From positions 1 to 29,778 of IMG/VR virus record IMGVR_UViG_3300019776_000297: a DNA stretch of 29,778 bases. One strand, given 5' to 3'. Made by a program: the position numbers and the translations under genes. This DNA comes from a virus. The notes below the pieces were generated by a model. The model made no database searches. It had not been told where the DNA came from and was given only the letters and a program-made list of their open reading frames with translations. Positions 1-6,668 of this stretch are shown piece after piece (position 1 is the first letter of the stretch; each line of letters begins with the position of its first letter).

Positions 1-1
1 A

Positions 2-2596
2 ACTCATATATTAACAGGTTCTATAGATACTAGTACTGTTACTATTAATTTACCAGTAAAACCTAGAAATATAGCTTTTACTAGGTTGTTTGTAGATGGA
101 GTACTAAAATCTAGCGGTCAGTACACTCTAAATAAAAATGAATTGTTAAGCTTATCCGCTAATATTCAGTATACTAGATCATCTGCGTCTGAGAGCGCAT
201 ATAGAGTTGAATTAGATCACTACACGGTACCAGCGATTGAAGTAGGAGATACGATTGAAGTAAATTATGGAAATACTTTTACTGTTATAAATTCGTCATA
301 TGATACTAGCAGTGCTAAGTTTAATACTCAACTAACCGCTAACTGTATATATAGAGTTGAGCTAGCTGAAAGACCTAGTTTTGACCTAGCTGGTTTTGAC
401 TTTTTAAATATTACTCAGAATCCAGCAGGCATTATAAATAATGTACATACAGGTAGTGCTACGCTAGACTATAATGTAGATGCATACCCAGGCAGTATTC
501 ATTTAGCTAATTCTTATATTTATGAGTTAGACTATGCTCCAACTTATGAAAGACTATATCTAGGTCAGGACTTAACTATAAAAGATTTACCTATAGGTAC
601 TACAACTGTCAAAGCTAGAAATAGAAATAGACTAGGTAGGTTAAGTCCTTTTGTACAGCAATCTGCTACAGTAGAAGCTATTCCTATTCAAAAAGTTCAA
701 AATATAGCATTGCGCGAATCATTATACATAGAACAGTTGGGTGGTGTAGCTATAAGACTTACTTGTGAATTTGATCATATAGTAGGTCAAGAAGTTACTG
801 ATTATGAAATATCATATAAGCTATCTGGAGTTACCGCAAGTGCTGAAGATTATGGCACGGCATTAACATCATATAATACTGTTAAAATACCAGCAGAAGG
901 CGTAGATAGTGATGGTAAAATGCGTTTTACCATAAATAATATAAATAGAGGTAGTACTGGTAACGCTAACTCAATTACTATACGTATTACGCCGTTAAAT
1001 AAAAGTATACGAGGTATTACAGCAACTAAGAGCCAGCCTATTATTGGTAAAACTGCTGCACCGCAAAATATTTATAACTTTGCTGGGGGACAACAAAATG
1101 AACTTGTAACACTGTATTGGGATTTTGTACGTGTAGGCTCAGAGCTTTATGATTTAGATCTACAAGAAGTAGTTATTAGACGTATTGCGGGTACAGTAGA
1201 TGCAAATATTGAAAACTTTTTAGCGGCACAGCCTCTAGTAGTAGTATCTACTCCATCCCAGAGAAAATCTATACCTATAGATTCGTTTGGTACATATACA
1301 TATTTAGCTCGTACTAAAGATACTAGCGGAAACTTTAGTGATTCTGTTATAGGTACTACAGTAACTACTATAAGAGCTCAGCGTACTACTACTATTAGAG
1401 CGTATAGCGAAGACAATCCTAGTGTAACTTTTAGTGCTATACCTAATACTAATAGTAGTGAATATTATTTCCCTTCTAGGGCTAATAGTACCGGTGGCTT
1501 GTCTGGACCTGGAAAAAGTGCTGTAGATAATGCTAACGGGTCAAGTTCCGGTTATAGTGTTACTATAGATGCAACTGATATATTAGCTGTTACCAATGCT
1601 ACTTATATAACTCAAATAAGAGATATTGGTTCAGTCGTTGTAGGCCAAGTTATAGCAGATATACAGTATGATCAAGAACTTCAAGGTACATATAATGATA
1701 CACATGAAGAGACTTTTGGTGGTCTAGTATCTGAAACTTCTAGCTCATCTAATGTGCTATTTGATACAGCTGGTATTGGAACTTGGCTTGGCTATGCTAA
1801 TGCTAACGTCGCTACTGGTAGATATGATGCTAATAACCGTACGTGGATGACAGGACCAGATAATGGTAATGTATGGGCAGTATGGAACCATGGACAGTTT
1901 GCAGGTGATACAGCTAATGCAAATTCTTATGCTCTAATTGCAGGATTAATAAATGCTAACGCTGTTGCACTAGGTGCCACTTATTATGCAAATGGTAAGG
2001 CTACAGGAAGTAACGCTCTAGCAAATGTTACTACTATTCCTTCGTCTTATACTATAGTTAACATGACACAGTATAGCGACGTTGGTGGAACTACTTATGC
2101 AGGTACTCTTGGTGCTATTCAGGCTCAAACATTTATACGTACTAGTACTGATAGTCCTTACTTTGCTAATGGAAAGGTTAATACATTAGTATTTTCTTCT
2201 ACTAGCGATGGGTTTTTACCTTACGAAGTGGGTACTAAAAGATTTAGATATTTTCAACTAAAGCATATTATAACTAATAATAAGCCTGATGAATATGATG
2301 TTAAGCTTAATAAGCTAAGATATACTGTTGATAAAGAACAGACTATATATGCTAATACAGTTACATATTCTTCCTCACCTACAACTGTTGACTTTACAGC
2401 ATCAGCATTTTTAAATGTTCCAGTAGTTACGTTTGCTGTAAAAGATCAAAAAGATAGCTTATCTAATCCTGCTATTGTAGTTACTACTGCCCTATCAAAT
2501 ACGTCTATTTCATTTAAATTAATTGCCAGCAATGGTACTGGTGAGTATAATGCTAATAGTACAGCAAACATAATGATTACAGCAACAGGAGTTTAA
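2..2596 (+). CDS. Large tail-tip/tail-fibre protein, C-terminal part (5' truncated by window edge)
   Basis: The frame is open from base 2, so the true start lies to the left of the window; the TTG at 86 is only an internal codon. About 864 residues are visible. They are rich in Ser, Thr, Asn, Gly and aromatic residues, poor in Cys, and look beta-structured. Around 1040-1360 there is a fibronectin-III-like pattern ending in a Tyr-x-x-Arg-Thr-Lys-Asp-x-Ser-Gly-Asn-Phe-Ser strand, a pattern common in the C-terminal half of lambda gpJ-type tail-tip proteins. The 1700-2100 part is rich in Gly, Asn and Ala. I see no signal peptide or membrane segment. The stop lies one base before the next gene and its last codons carry that gene's AGGAG ribosome site, so the two are co-expressed. 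The tail-tip assignment rests on composition, the FN3-like segment and the neighbour; a plain tail fibre is the alternative. Confidence 0.65.
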   Translation, partial: THILTGSIDTSTVTINLPVKPRNIAFTRLFVDGVLKSSGQYTLNKNELLSLSANIQYTRSSASESAYRVELDHYTVPAIEVGDTIEVNYGNTFTVINSSYDTSSAKFNTQLTANCIYRVELAERPSFDLAGFDFLNITQNPAGIINNVHTGSATLDYNVDAYPGSIHLANSYIYELDYAPTYERLYLGQDLTIKDLPIGTTTVKARNRNRLGRLSPFVQQSATVEAIPIQKVQNIALRESLYIEQLGGVAIRLTCEFDHIVGQEVTDYEISYKLSGVTASAEDYGTALTSYNTVKIPAEGVDSDGKMRFTINNINRGSTGNANSITIRITPLNKSIRGITATKSQPIIGKTAAPQNIYNFAGGQQNELVTLYWDFVRVGSELYDLDLQEVVIRRIAGTVDANIENFLAAQPLVVVSTPSQRKSIPIDSFGTYTYLARTKDTSGNFSDSVIGTTVTTIRAQRTTTIRAYSEDNPSVTFSAIPNTNSSEYYFPSRANSTGGLSGPGKSAVDNANGSSSGYSVTIDATDILAVTNATYITQIRDIGSVVVGQVIADIQYDQELQGTYNDTHEETFGGLVSETSSSSNVLFDTAGIGTWLGYANANVATGRYDANNRTWMTGPDNGNVWAVWNHGQFAGDTANANSYALIAGLINANAVALGATYYANGKATGSNALANVTTIPSSYTIVNMTQYSDVGGTTYAGTLGAIQAQTFIRTSTDSPYFANGKVNTLVFSSTSDGFLPYEVGTKRFRYFQLKHIITNNKPDEYDVKLNKLRYTVDKEQTIYANTVTYSSSPTTVDFTASAFLNVPVVTFAVKDQKDSLSNPAIVVTTALSNTSISFKLIASNGTGEYNANSTANIMITATGV

Positions 2597-2597
2597 C

Positions 2598-3767
2598 ATG
2601 CCTTTGGTATCATCAAATACTTATACAGAGCCTACAGCAGGTACATCGCTTAATACGGCTCGTATACAACAAAATGATTCTTTTAGAAGCTTATTAGTAA
2701 ATTTTAAATCTACAGCAGCACCATCTTTATTAAATATAGTTATAGATGGTGTTGCTTCTGGTGAGCAAGATGGTATGTTATATCGTAGTGCTACTACTAA
2801 TGCTTTATATATATCCGATTCAGTGCATAAAAAATCGTCACCAGTTGGCGGAAACTTTACTCGTGTAGGTATAGGAAATAGGGTAGAGAATGGCATAGTA
2901 GCATTAGGAGCTAATGCTACTACCTATGAAATAGGTGAGTTAGTTGCTACTGTTTCTCAAGACGGTACTATTGCTTCTAACTCTAGACTCTACTTATGTG
3001 TATCTAATACTTCAAGCGCTGGGTCTACCTCTAACTTTATAGACGTAGGATCTCCTCTAGGCTATAGTATAGGAGCACTAAATAATGTTACTTTTAGTGG
3101 TCAAAGTGTTATAGGCGTACAGTTTAAAGCAACCTCTAACGTAGGTATAAAGACCGATACGTTAACAGGTGATTTAACTATTGGCGGTACATCTCCTCGT
3201 ATAGACCTTACAGAAACTGGTGGAAGCTCTGGATATAATAATTCTGTTATTATGAGAGATGCTGATGTTTTAATGATTCAGACTCGATCAGGAGATACTT
3301 TAGTATCTACTGATTATAGAGTTACTAGTAACTCAGCAGGAGCTGTAACTCATGAATGGCGTGTTGCTAACTCAGAACGTATGCGCCTAGACGGTACTGG
3401 TTCTTTAGGTATTGGCGGTACAGCCCCTGATAGCGCTGCGTTAAGTGTAACCTCTACAACTAAAGGTTTTCTAGGCCCTAGACTGACTACTACACAGCGT
3501 GATGCTATAGTATCACCGGCTGAAGGGCTATTAATATATAATACCACTTTAGGTTTTTATCAAGTTAGGACTAGTAGTGCTTGGACTTCTGTTGGTGGAG
3601 GTGCTAGCGGTGGAGGATCTAACCAAGTATTTTATGAAAATGATACTACAGTAAGTTCTAACTATACGCTATCTTCTAATAAAAATGCCATGAGTGCGGG
3701 TCCTATAACTATTAATTCTGGTGTATCAGTAACAATACCGTCAGGCCAAGTATGGACTATTGTATAA
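2598..3767 (+). CDS. Tail fibre / virion appendage protein
   Basis: A 389-residue structural protein starting one base after the previous stop, with AGGAG just upstream. Low-complexity Ser/Thr/Gly/Asn stretches alternate with short beta-strand-like repeats. Residues about 245-320 hold an Arg-Met-Arg-Leu-Asp-Gly-x-Gly-x-Leu-Gly-Ile-Gly segment followed by Gly-Phe-Leu-Gly-Pro-Arg-Leu-Thr-Thr-x-Gln-Arg-Asp-Ala-Ile and Gly-Leu-x-Ile-Tyr-Asn-Thr. A Gly-rich hinge comes next. The C-terminal roughly 45 residues (Asn-Gln-Val-Phe-Tyr-Glu-Asn-Asp ... Ser-Gly-Gln-Val-Trp-Thr-Ile-Val) resemble a tail module I recognise from many structural proteins of marine and freshwater phages. The protein probably forms a trimeric fibre or a surface appendage that contacts the host. 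The precise virion location is inferred. Transcription appears to pass on to a new promoter right after the stop. Confidence 0.7.
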   Translation: MPLVSSNTYTEPTAGTSLNTARIQQNDSFRSLLVNFKSTAAPSLLNIVIDGVASGEQDGMLYRSATTNALYISDSVHKKSSPVGGNFTRVGIGNRVENGIVALGANATTYEIGELVATVSQDGTIASNSRLYLCVSNTSSAGSTSNFIDVGSPLGYSIGALNNVTFSGQSVIGVQFKATSNVGIKTDTLTGDLTIGGTSPRIDLTETGGSSGYNNSVIMRDADVLMIQTRSGDTLVSTDYRVTSNSAGAVTHEWRVANSERMRLDGTGSLGIGGTAPDSAALSVTSTTKGFLGPRLTTTQRDAIVSPAEGLLIYNTTLGFYQVRTSSAWTSVGGGASGGGSNQVFYENDTTVSSNYTLSSNKNAMSAGPITINSGVSVTIPSGQVWTIV

Positions 3768-3774
3768 TTTAAAA

Positions 3775-3802
3775 TTGACAAGTAACAAGTGCATAGTATA
3801 TT
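3775..3802 (+). promoter_or_regulatory. Sigma70-like promoter for the small virion genes
   Basis: A perfect -35 TTGACA lies at 3775-3780. TATATT at 3797-3802 is 16 bases away, and an overlapping TATTAT (3799-3804) is 18 bases away. It sits in the 57-base gap between the fibre gene and the next start at 3825, which has AAAGGTG as ribosome site. Predicted from sequence only. Confidence 0.6.
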
Positions 3803-3824
3803 ATAATTAATAAAAGGTGATCTA

Positions 3825-4220
3825 ATGAAAATAAGAAACAAAGACGACGGACATTTATCCTCAGCTATGTGTCAAGCAGCTATTGAAGATGCTACAGAAA
3901 TTATGGCTCAAATAGGAAATATTGAAGACTGTTGCCTACCTACTTGGTGGACAGCAAAACTAGCTGTAGCAGCTGCTTATCTTAATTCTTTAAGAGATTA
4001 TGTAACCTATAATATGGACGATATTCTTGAAGAATCAGGTATGGAAGATGGTTCTATGGCTCATGAATCTGCTGAAACAGCAGATCAAGAATTTACCGAA
4101 GATGCAGTTGAAGGCGGAGATACAGAAATGGATAGTGAATCAGATGATATGATAGATTCAGCTGATGAAATGATGCCTCCTTCTGCACGAATGATGAAAA
4201 ATGCCATTAAAAAAAGGTAA
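3825..4220 (+). CDS. Small acidic phage protein of unknown function
   Basis: 131 residues in two parts. Residues 1-63 are helical and contain Cys16, the pair Cys37-Cys38 and a Leu-Pro-x-Trp-Trp-x-x-Lys-Leu-x-x-Ala-x-x-Tyr-Leu segment. That pattern, a Leu-Pro-x-Trp followed by an amphipathic helix ending near Asp-Tyr, recurs in small genes beside the structural genes of aquatic phages. Residues 64-120 are extremely acidic (runs of Glu, Asp, Ser and Met), and the last ten residues turn basic. It could be a virion-associated, scaffold-like or assembly protein, but I do not recognise a defined function. Translation starts at an ATG with AAAGGTG seven bases upstream. The next gene starts inside its last seven codons, which points to translational coupling. 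Confidence 0.6.
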   Translation: MKIRNKDDGHLSSAMCQAAIEDATEIMAQIGNIEDCCLPTWWTAKLAVAAAYLNSLRDYVTYNMDDILEESGMEDGSMAHESAETADQEFTEDAVEGGDTEMDSESDDMIDSADEMMPPSARMMKNAIKKR

Positions 4221-4401
4221 ATCAAAAAAAACTATATCTAGTAATATTAAAGAGTTGATGACTACTCCAGGTAAGACTAGAGCAAAAGCTATTAAGACTA
4301 TAGCAGAAAAATCAGGAATAACACCCGAACAAGCTCAACAAAAACAAGCTATAGCTATTGCGTTAAGTACTGCTGGTGTGTCCAAAAAGACTAAAAAATA
4401 A
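4201..4401 (+). CDS. Small basic phage protein of unknown function
   Basis: 66 residues, very Lys-rich, starting Met-Pro-Leu-Lys-Lys-Gly-Lys-Ser-Lys-Lys and containing Ile-Ser-x-Asn-Ile-Lys-Glu-Leu-Met. Near the C-terminus is Lys-Gln-Ala-Ile-Ala-Ile-Ala-Leu-Ser-x-Ala-Gly. This combination is a familiar small protein in many phages (basic N-terminus, Ile-Ala-x-Ala-Leu C-terminal helix), but I know of no assigned function. The ATG at 4201 lies inside the end of the preceding gene (20-base overlap, different frame) with no clear Shine-Dalgarno site, so it probably depends on coupling to the upstream gene. A role in binding DNA or packaging would fit the charge but is inference. Confidence 0.65.
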   Translation: MPLKKGKSKKTISSNIKELMTTPGKTRAKAIKTIAEKSGITPEQAQQKQAIAIALSTAGVSKKTKK

Positions 4402-4403
4402 TT

Positions 4404-4433
4404 TTTGACAATAGTGTCAAATTTTGAAATAAT
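4404..4433 (+). promoter_or_regulatory. Sigma70-like promoter with -35 inside an inverted repeat
   Basis: TTGACA (4405-4410), a 17-base spacer and AATAAT (4428-4433) form a near-consensus promoter. The -35 is part of a perfect inverted repeat, TTTGACA-ATAG-TGTCAAA (4404-4421). That could be a repressor or activator site, or a weak hairpin closing the upstream transcript. The following gene at 4474 has a strong AAGGAG ribosome site. Confidence 0.6.
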
Positions 4434-4473
4434 ACATATTATTAGAGTTTATCTCTATAAAGGAGAAAAATAA

Positions 4474-5112
4474 ATGGCGGGTAAAAATATCTATAAAGTT
4501 GGATCATACGGAGACGCTAATTTCCCTGATCTAGTATCTATCCCTTCTGACATTCTAATCCAAGGTGACACATCTATATTTGTTTACCCTGGTACTTATA
4601 CAGCACTATCTAACGTTAGACTAGATGATGCCGCTTTTATTGGTGTTGGTGATCGTGAAGAAATCGTTATTTCTGGTACTATGACCATCGCTAATACCTC
4701 TGCTAACTCAGCTATCTTTGAAAACCTAACCTTTACTGGTGCTAATGCTGTAGCAGCTTCTGGCTCAGCTTGCGTAATCAAGCTTGGTGCAGCTTCTATG
4801 CCACTAACTTTCAATCGTGTAGTATTTAATAACTCTGACTTTGCTGTAGTACACAATGCTGAACGCGCTTTTGCTACAACTACAAGACAAGTAAATATAA
4901 ACTACTCTGACCTAAGCGCTGTAGATCGCGCAGTTTCTGCTAATGCTAACGTTGGCATAAACTTCTCTTCACTAAATACTTCTGCTAATGCTTTCTTTAC
5001 TCCAGGTACTGGTGGCGGCAACCCAGCTGTTACAGTAACTGTACGTGCTTCTACCTCTGGTGGTTCTAACACTGGTAACTGCACAAAGACAGTACTAGCT
5101 CTAGTTTCTTAA
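4474..5112 (+). CDS. Probable abundant virion protein, beta-helix-like
   Basis: 212 residues starting Met-Ala-Gly-Lys-Asn-Ile-Tyr. After a short N-terminus the protein has repeated short strands ending in small residues (Val-Tyr-Pro-Gly-Thr-Tyr, Phe-Ile-Gly-Val-Gly-Asp, Ile-Val-Ile-Ser-Gly-Thr, Phe-Glu-Asn-Leu-Thr-Phe-Thr-Gly). That is the rhythm of right-handed parallel beta-helix (pectate-lyase-like) proteins. No catalytic motif is visible and no signal peptide is present. Codon use differs from its neighbours: of 11 leucines, 10 are CTA, one is CTT and none is TTA, and AAC, ATC and TTC are frequent. With its own near-consensus promoter and a strong AAGGAG site this suggests very high expression, as for a capsid decoration or other major virion protein. 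The exact role is inferred. Confidence 0.55.
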   Translation: MAGKNIYKVGSYGDANFPDLVSIPSDILIQGDTSIFVYPGTYTALSNVRLDDAAFIGVGDREEIVISGTMTIANTSANSAIFENLTFTGANAVAASGSACVIKLGAASMPLTFNRVVFNNSDFAVVHNAERAFATTTRQVNINYSDLSAVDRAVSANANVGINFSSLNTSANAFFTPGTGGGNPAVTVTVRASTSGGSNTGNCTKTVLALVS

Positions 5113-5135
5113 TTTTAATCTAAGGAGAATATATA

Positions 5136-5477
5136 ATGGGAATGATTAAAAAAACAGTCACTGGGATCTCCGAAGATCTTAAACTAGTAAAAAACGGTAA
5201 GCAAGCTCCAAAAGTAGCTGTTGGTGGTACTCAACGTACAAGTTTCAACGGTTCTTCTGACAGTCGTTCTGCAGGTGATGCTGGACCAAACCAAGTACTA
5301 AAGGGTGCATCTGGTTATATTGATCAGGGTGACGTATACATGGGTGATACTAGCTTCAGCCGTGAGTGGACTAAGACTGGAAATCGTGGCGCTATCGAAG
5401 GACAGGCCAAGGTAACTAGTGAAAAAGTTACTGGCGGTATGGGCGGTACATTCTGGAAAGAACCAGAGGGCTTCTAA
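5136..5477 (+). CDS. Small hypothetical virion-region protein
   Basis: 113 residues, hydrophilic and rich in Gly, Ser, Lys and Asp, with no Cys and no recognisable motif. It starts at ATG 13 bases after a strong AAGGAGA site, 23 bases beyond the beta-helix-like gene, and is therefore probably on the same transcript. The C-terminus contains Gly-Gly-Met-Gly-Gly-Thr-Phe-Trp. Its stop overlaps the next start as TAATG. It may be a minor virion or assembly protein, but no function can be read from the sequence. Confidence 0.6.
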   Translation: MGMIKKTVTGISEDLKLVKNGKQAPKVAVGGTQRTSFNGSSDSRSAGDAGPNQVLKGASGYIDQGDVYMGDTSFSREWTKTGNRGAIEGQAKVTSEKVTGGMGGTFWKEPEGF

Positions 5478-5674
5478 TGGCAAAGTCACCATCTGGACTA
5501 GATTTACGCCCTGGTAAAACAGTACGTATTGGAGATAATCGTTACGGTATGCGTGAAGCATATGATCCAGTTGTTGACGCTGCTACAAAAGAATACTACA
5601 GAGCAGGTGATACTGTAACTGTTCGTGAGGTTAAAAATACTACTCGCGGTTCTGTACGTACAGAAAAACCATGA
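5477..5674 (+). CDS. Small hypothetical protein
   Basis: 65 residues, basic. The ATG overlaps the preceding stop (TAATG) and its own stop overlaps the next start (ATGA), so it is the middle member of a translationally coupled trio. It contains Arg-Pro-Gly-Lys-Thr-Val-Arg-Ile-Gly and a strand-rich Gly-Asp-Thr-Val-Thr-Val-Arg-Glu-Val segment, suggesting a small beta-barrel, but I do not recognise a family. A perfect 16-base palindrome (5650-5665) lies in its last codons, just before the next start. Confidence 0.55.
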   Translation: MAKSPSGLDLRPGKTVRIGDNRYGMREAYDPVVDAATKEYYRAGDTVTVREVKNTTRGSVRTEKP

Positions 5675-5778
5675 TAGCAGCTGAGCCTTTTACTAGGTCT
5701 ATGCCTGGGCAAAAAAAGAAAGGTAGTGTGAAAACGCTACCAAAACCCAAGAAAACCACAAAGAAAAAGGGGGCGTAA
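5671..5778 (+). CDS. 35-residue lysine-rich ORF ending in the terminator loop
   Basis: An ATG at 5671 overlaps the previous stop (ATGA) and opens a 35-codon frame ending at TAA 5776-5778. The product starts Met-Ile-Ala-Ala-Glu-Pro-Phe-Thr-Arg and is then dominated by Lys, Pro, Gly and Thr: 12 of the last 25 residues are Lys. Its length and charge resemble small DNA- or RNA-binding or virion-internal peptides, but no function is recognised. The stop codon supplies most of the loop of the operon's terminator hairpin, so translation and termination overlap physically. There is no good Shine-Dalgarno site; expression would rely on coupling to the gene upstream. It may be spurious, but the overlap geometry matches its two upstream neighbours. 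Confidence 0.45.
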   Translation: MIAAEPFTRSMPGQKKKGSVKTLPKPKKTTKKKGA

Positions 5779-5791
5779 GCCCCCTTTTTTA
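5763..5791. terminator. Bidirectional intrinsic terminator between convergent operons
   Basis: Stem GGGGGC (5769-5774), loop GTAA, stem GCCCCC (5779-5784), flanked by an A-run on the left and TTTTTT on the right. It is therefore a good rho-independent terminator on both strands. It lies between the last rightward ORF and the end of thyX (5795), exactly where the two transcription units meet. Confidence 0.9.
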
Positions 5792-5794
5792 CTT

Positions 5795-6469
5795 TTATTT
5801 CCTAGGAAATATCTTACTAATTGCTTTAGCACATTCAATAGCTACTTTCATATGCTCTAGCTGAGTACCGTTTGCCGAACGAAGTTCGATATAATGAATC
5901 CAAGAACGTATAGTACCTTGTACATATAGTTTAGACACTGTATTACCTTCTGGTAAAACGACACGAGCTTGTTCTTTAGCTATGCCTTTCTTAATCGCCC
6001 AATTATAAGCTCTTTGTGCGGAACGAATAGCTCTAAGTTGTTTAGCTTCCCACTCTTTTTGAAGTACTTCATCTTCTACTGTAATTGAGTTTTGACGATT
6101 TTTTACATCCTGAAGTCTAGCTTCTCGTAATACAAATGCTGTAGTCATTTGTTCTGGGTTAGCGTAGCGTTGCGAAAACTCTTGAAAGCTAAAAGAGCGG
6201 TGACGTAAAAATTGTCTAGCAATATCACGTGTAGTAACTACTTCCATTGTTACACTCGCCATCTCAAAAGGACTCCAATGTTTGTGCTCAATTAAGTAGT
6301 TAAGTAACTTATCTGACTTTGAAAAATCATCTTGTAGTTGAGGATTCGATACTTTAGCACAATAAGCTACTAGTTCTTGCACATCTTCTATATCTACTTC
6401 TAGATCTTCTGCAGGTTGTGTGTAACCTATTAGTTTTACTGATATAATATCATCGTAAGTTTTAGTCAT
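5795..6469 (-). CDS. thyX: Flavin-dependent thymidylate synthase ThyX
   Basis: 224 residues, a normal ThyX length. It makes dTMP from dUMP using methylenetetrahydrofolate, FAD and NADPH, and works as a cytoplasmic tetramer. The diagnostic signature is complete: Arg89-His90-Arg91, then Ser94, Glu97, Ser99, Arg101 and Tyr102 (the RHRxxSxxxxSxRY motif that holds dUMP and FAD). A His-x-His-Trp-Ser-Pro-Phe-Glu segment (62-69) comes before it, and Glu-Leu-Arg with Gly-Thr-Gln lies near the C-terminus. It is the most downstream gene of the leftward block. A terminator and a 198-base AT-rich gap separate it from the exonuclease gene, so it probably has its own promoter. With the dUTPase (source of dUMP), RNR and dNMP kinase it completes a dTTP pathway. 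Confidence 0.97.
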   Translation of the reverse strand: MTKTYDDIISVKLIGYTQPAEDLEVDIEDVQELVAYCAKVSNPQLQDDFSKSDKLLNYLIEHKHWSPFEMASVTMEVVTTRDIARQFLRHRSFSFQEFSQRYANPEQMTTAFVLREARLQDVKNRQNSITVEDEVLQKEWEAKQLRAIRSAQRAYNWAIKKGIAKEQARVVLPEGNTVSKLYVQGTIRSWIHYIELRSANGTQLEHMKVAIECAKAISKIFPRK

Positions 6470-6636
6470 TTATTTCTTTCTTAAAAGTTTTATAATAATT
6501 TTTTTAAGTAGTTTTAGTATCCAATATACCCTTATTTTAGGTATTACTGTATATTGATTTATACATAGTTTTATAACTTAGAATGTGCAGGCTATACAGA
6601 CTTATAGTTTAAAACTATTTTGTGTTATATAAATAT
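6470..6636. other. AT-rich intergenic segment upstream of thyX
   Basis: No ORF of note on either strand. It contains a 7+1+7 inverted repeat (ATAGTTT-A-AAACTAT, 6604-6618) and several TATA-rich stretches readable as -10 elements on the minus strand, but no convincing -35/-10 pair. It very likely carries the thyX promoter, since the preceding transcript should end at the adjacent terminator. Confidence 0.4.
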
Positions 6637-6668
6637 AAAAGGCGTCAGAATATTCTGACGCCTATTTT
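6637..6668 (-). terminator. Terminator downstream of the exonuclease gene
   Basis: A perfect 22-base palindrome (6641-6662) with an 11-base arm GGCGTCAGAAT. On the minus strand TTTTATATTT follows, directly after the exonuclease stop; on the plus strand TATTTTTAT follows. A usable intrinsic terminator for the leftward transcript. Because it is perfectly self-complementary it could also be a protein-binding site. Confidence 0.8.

Noticed and set aside
86-2596. TTG at 86 as the start of the first structural gene
   Set aside because: The frame is open back to base 2 with no stop and there is no ribosome site before 86; the gene is simply cut by the window edge.
5650-5665. Perfect 16-base palindrome TTCTGTACGTACAGAA as an operator
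   Set aside because: It lies inside codons of the 65-residue protein with no promoter nearby; a chance or translational role cannot be separated, so it is noted only.
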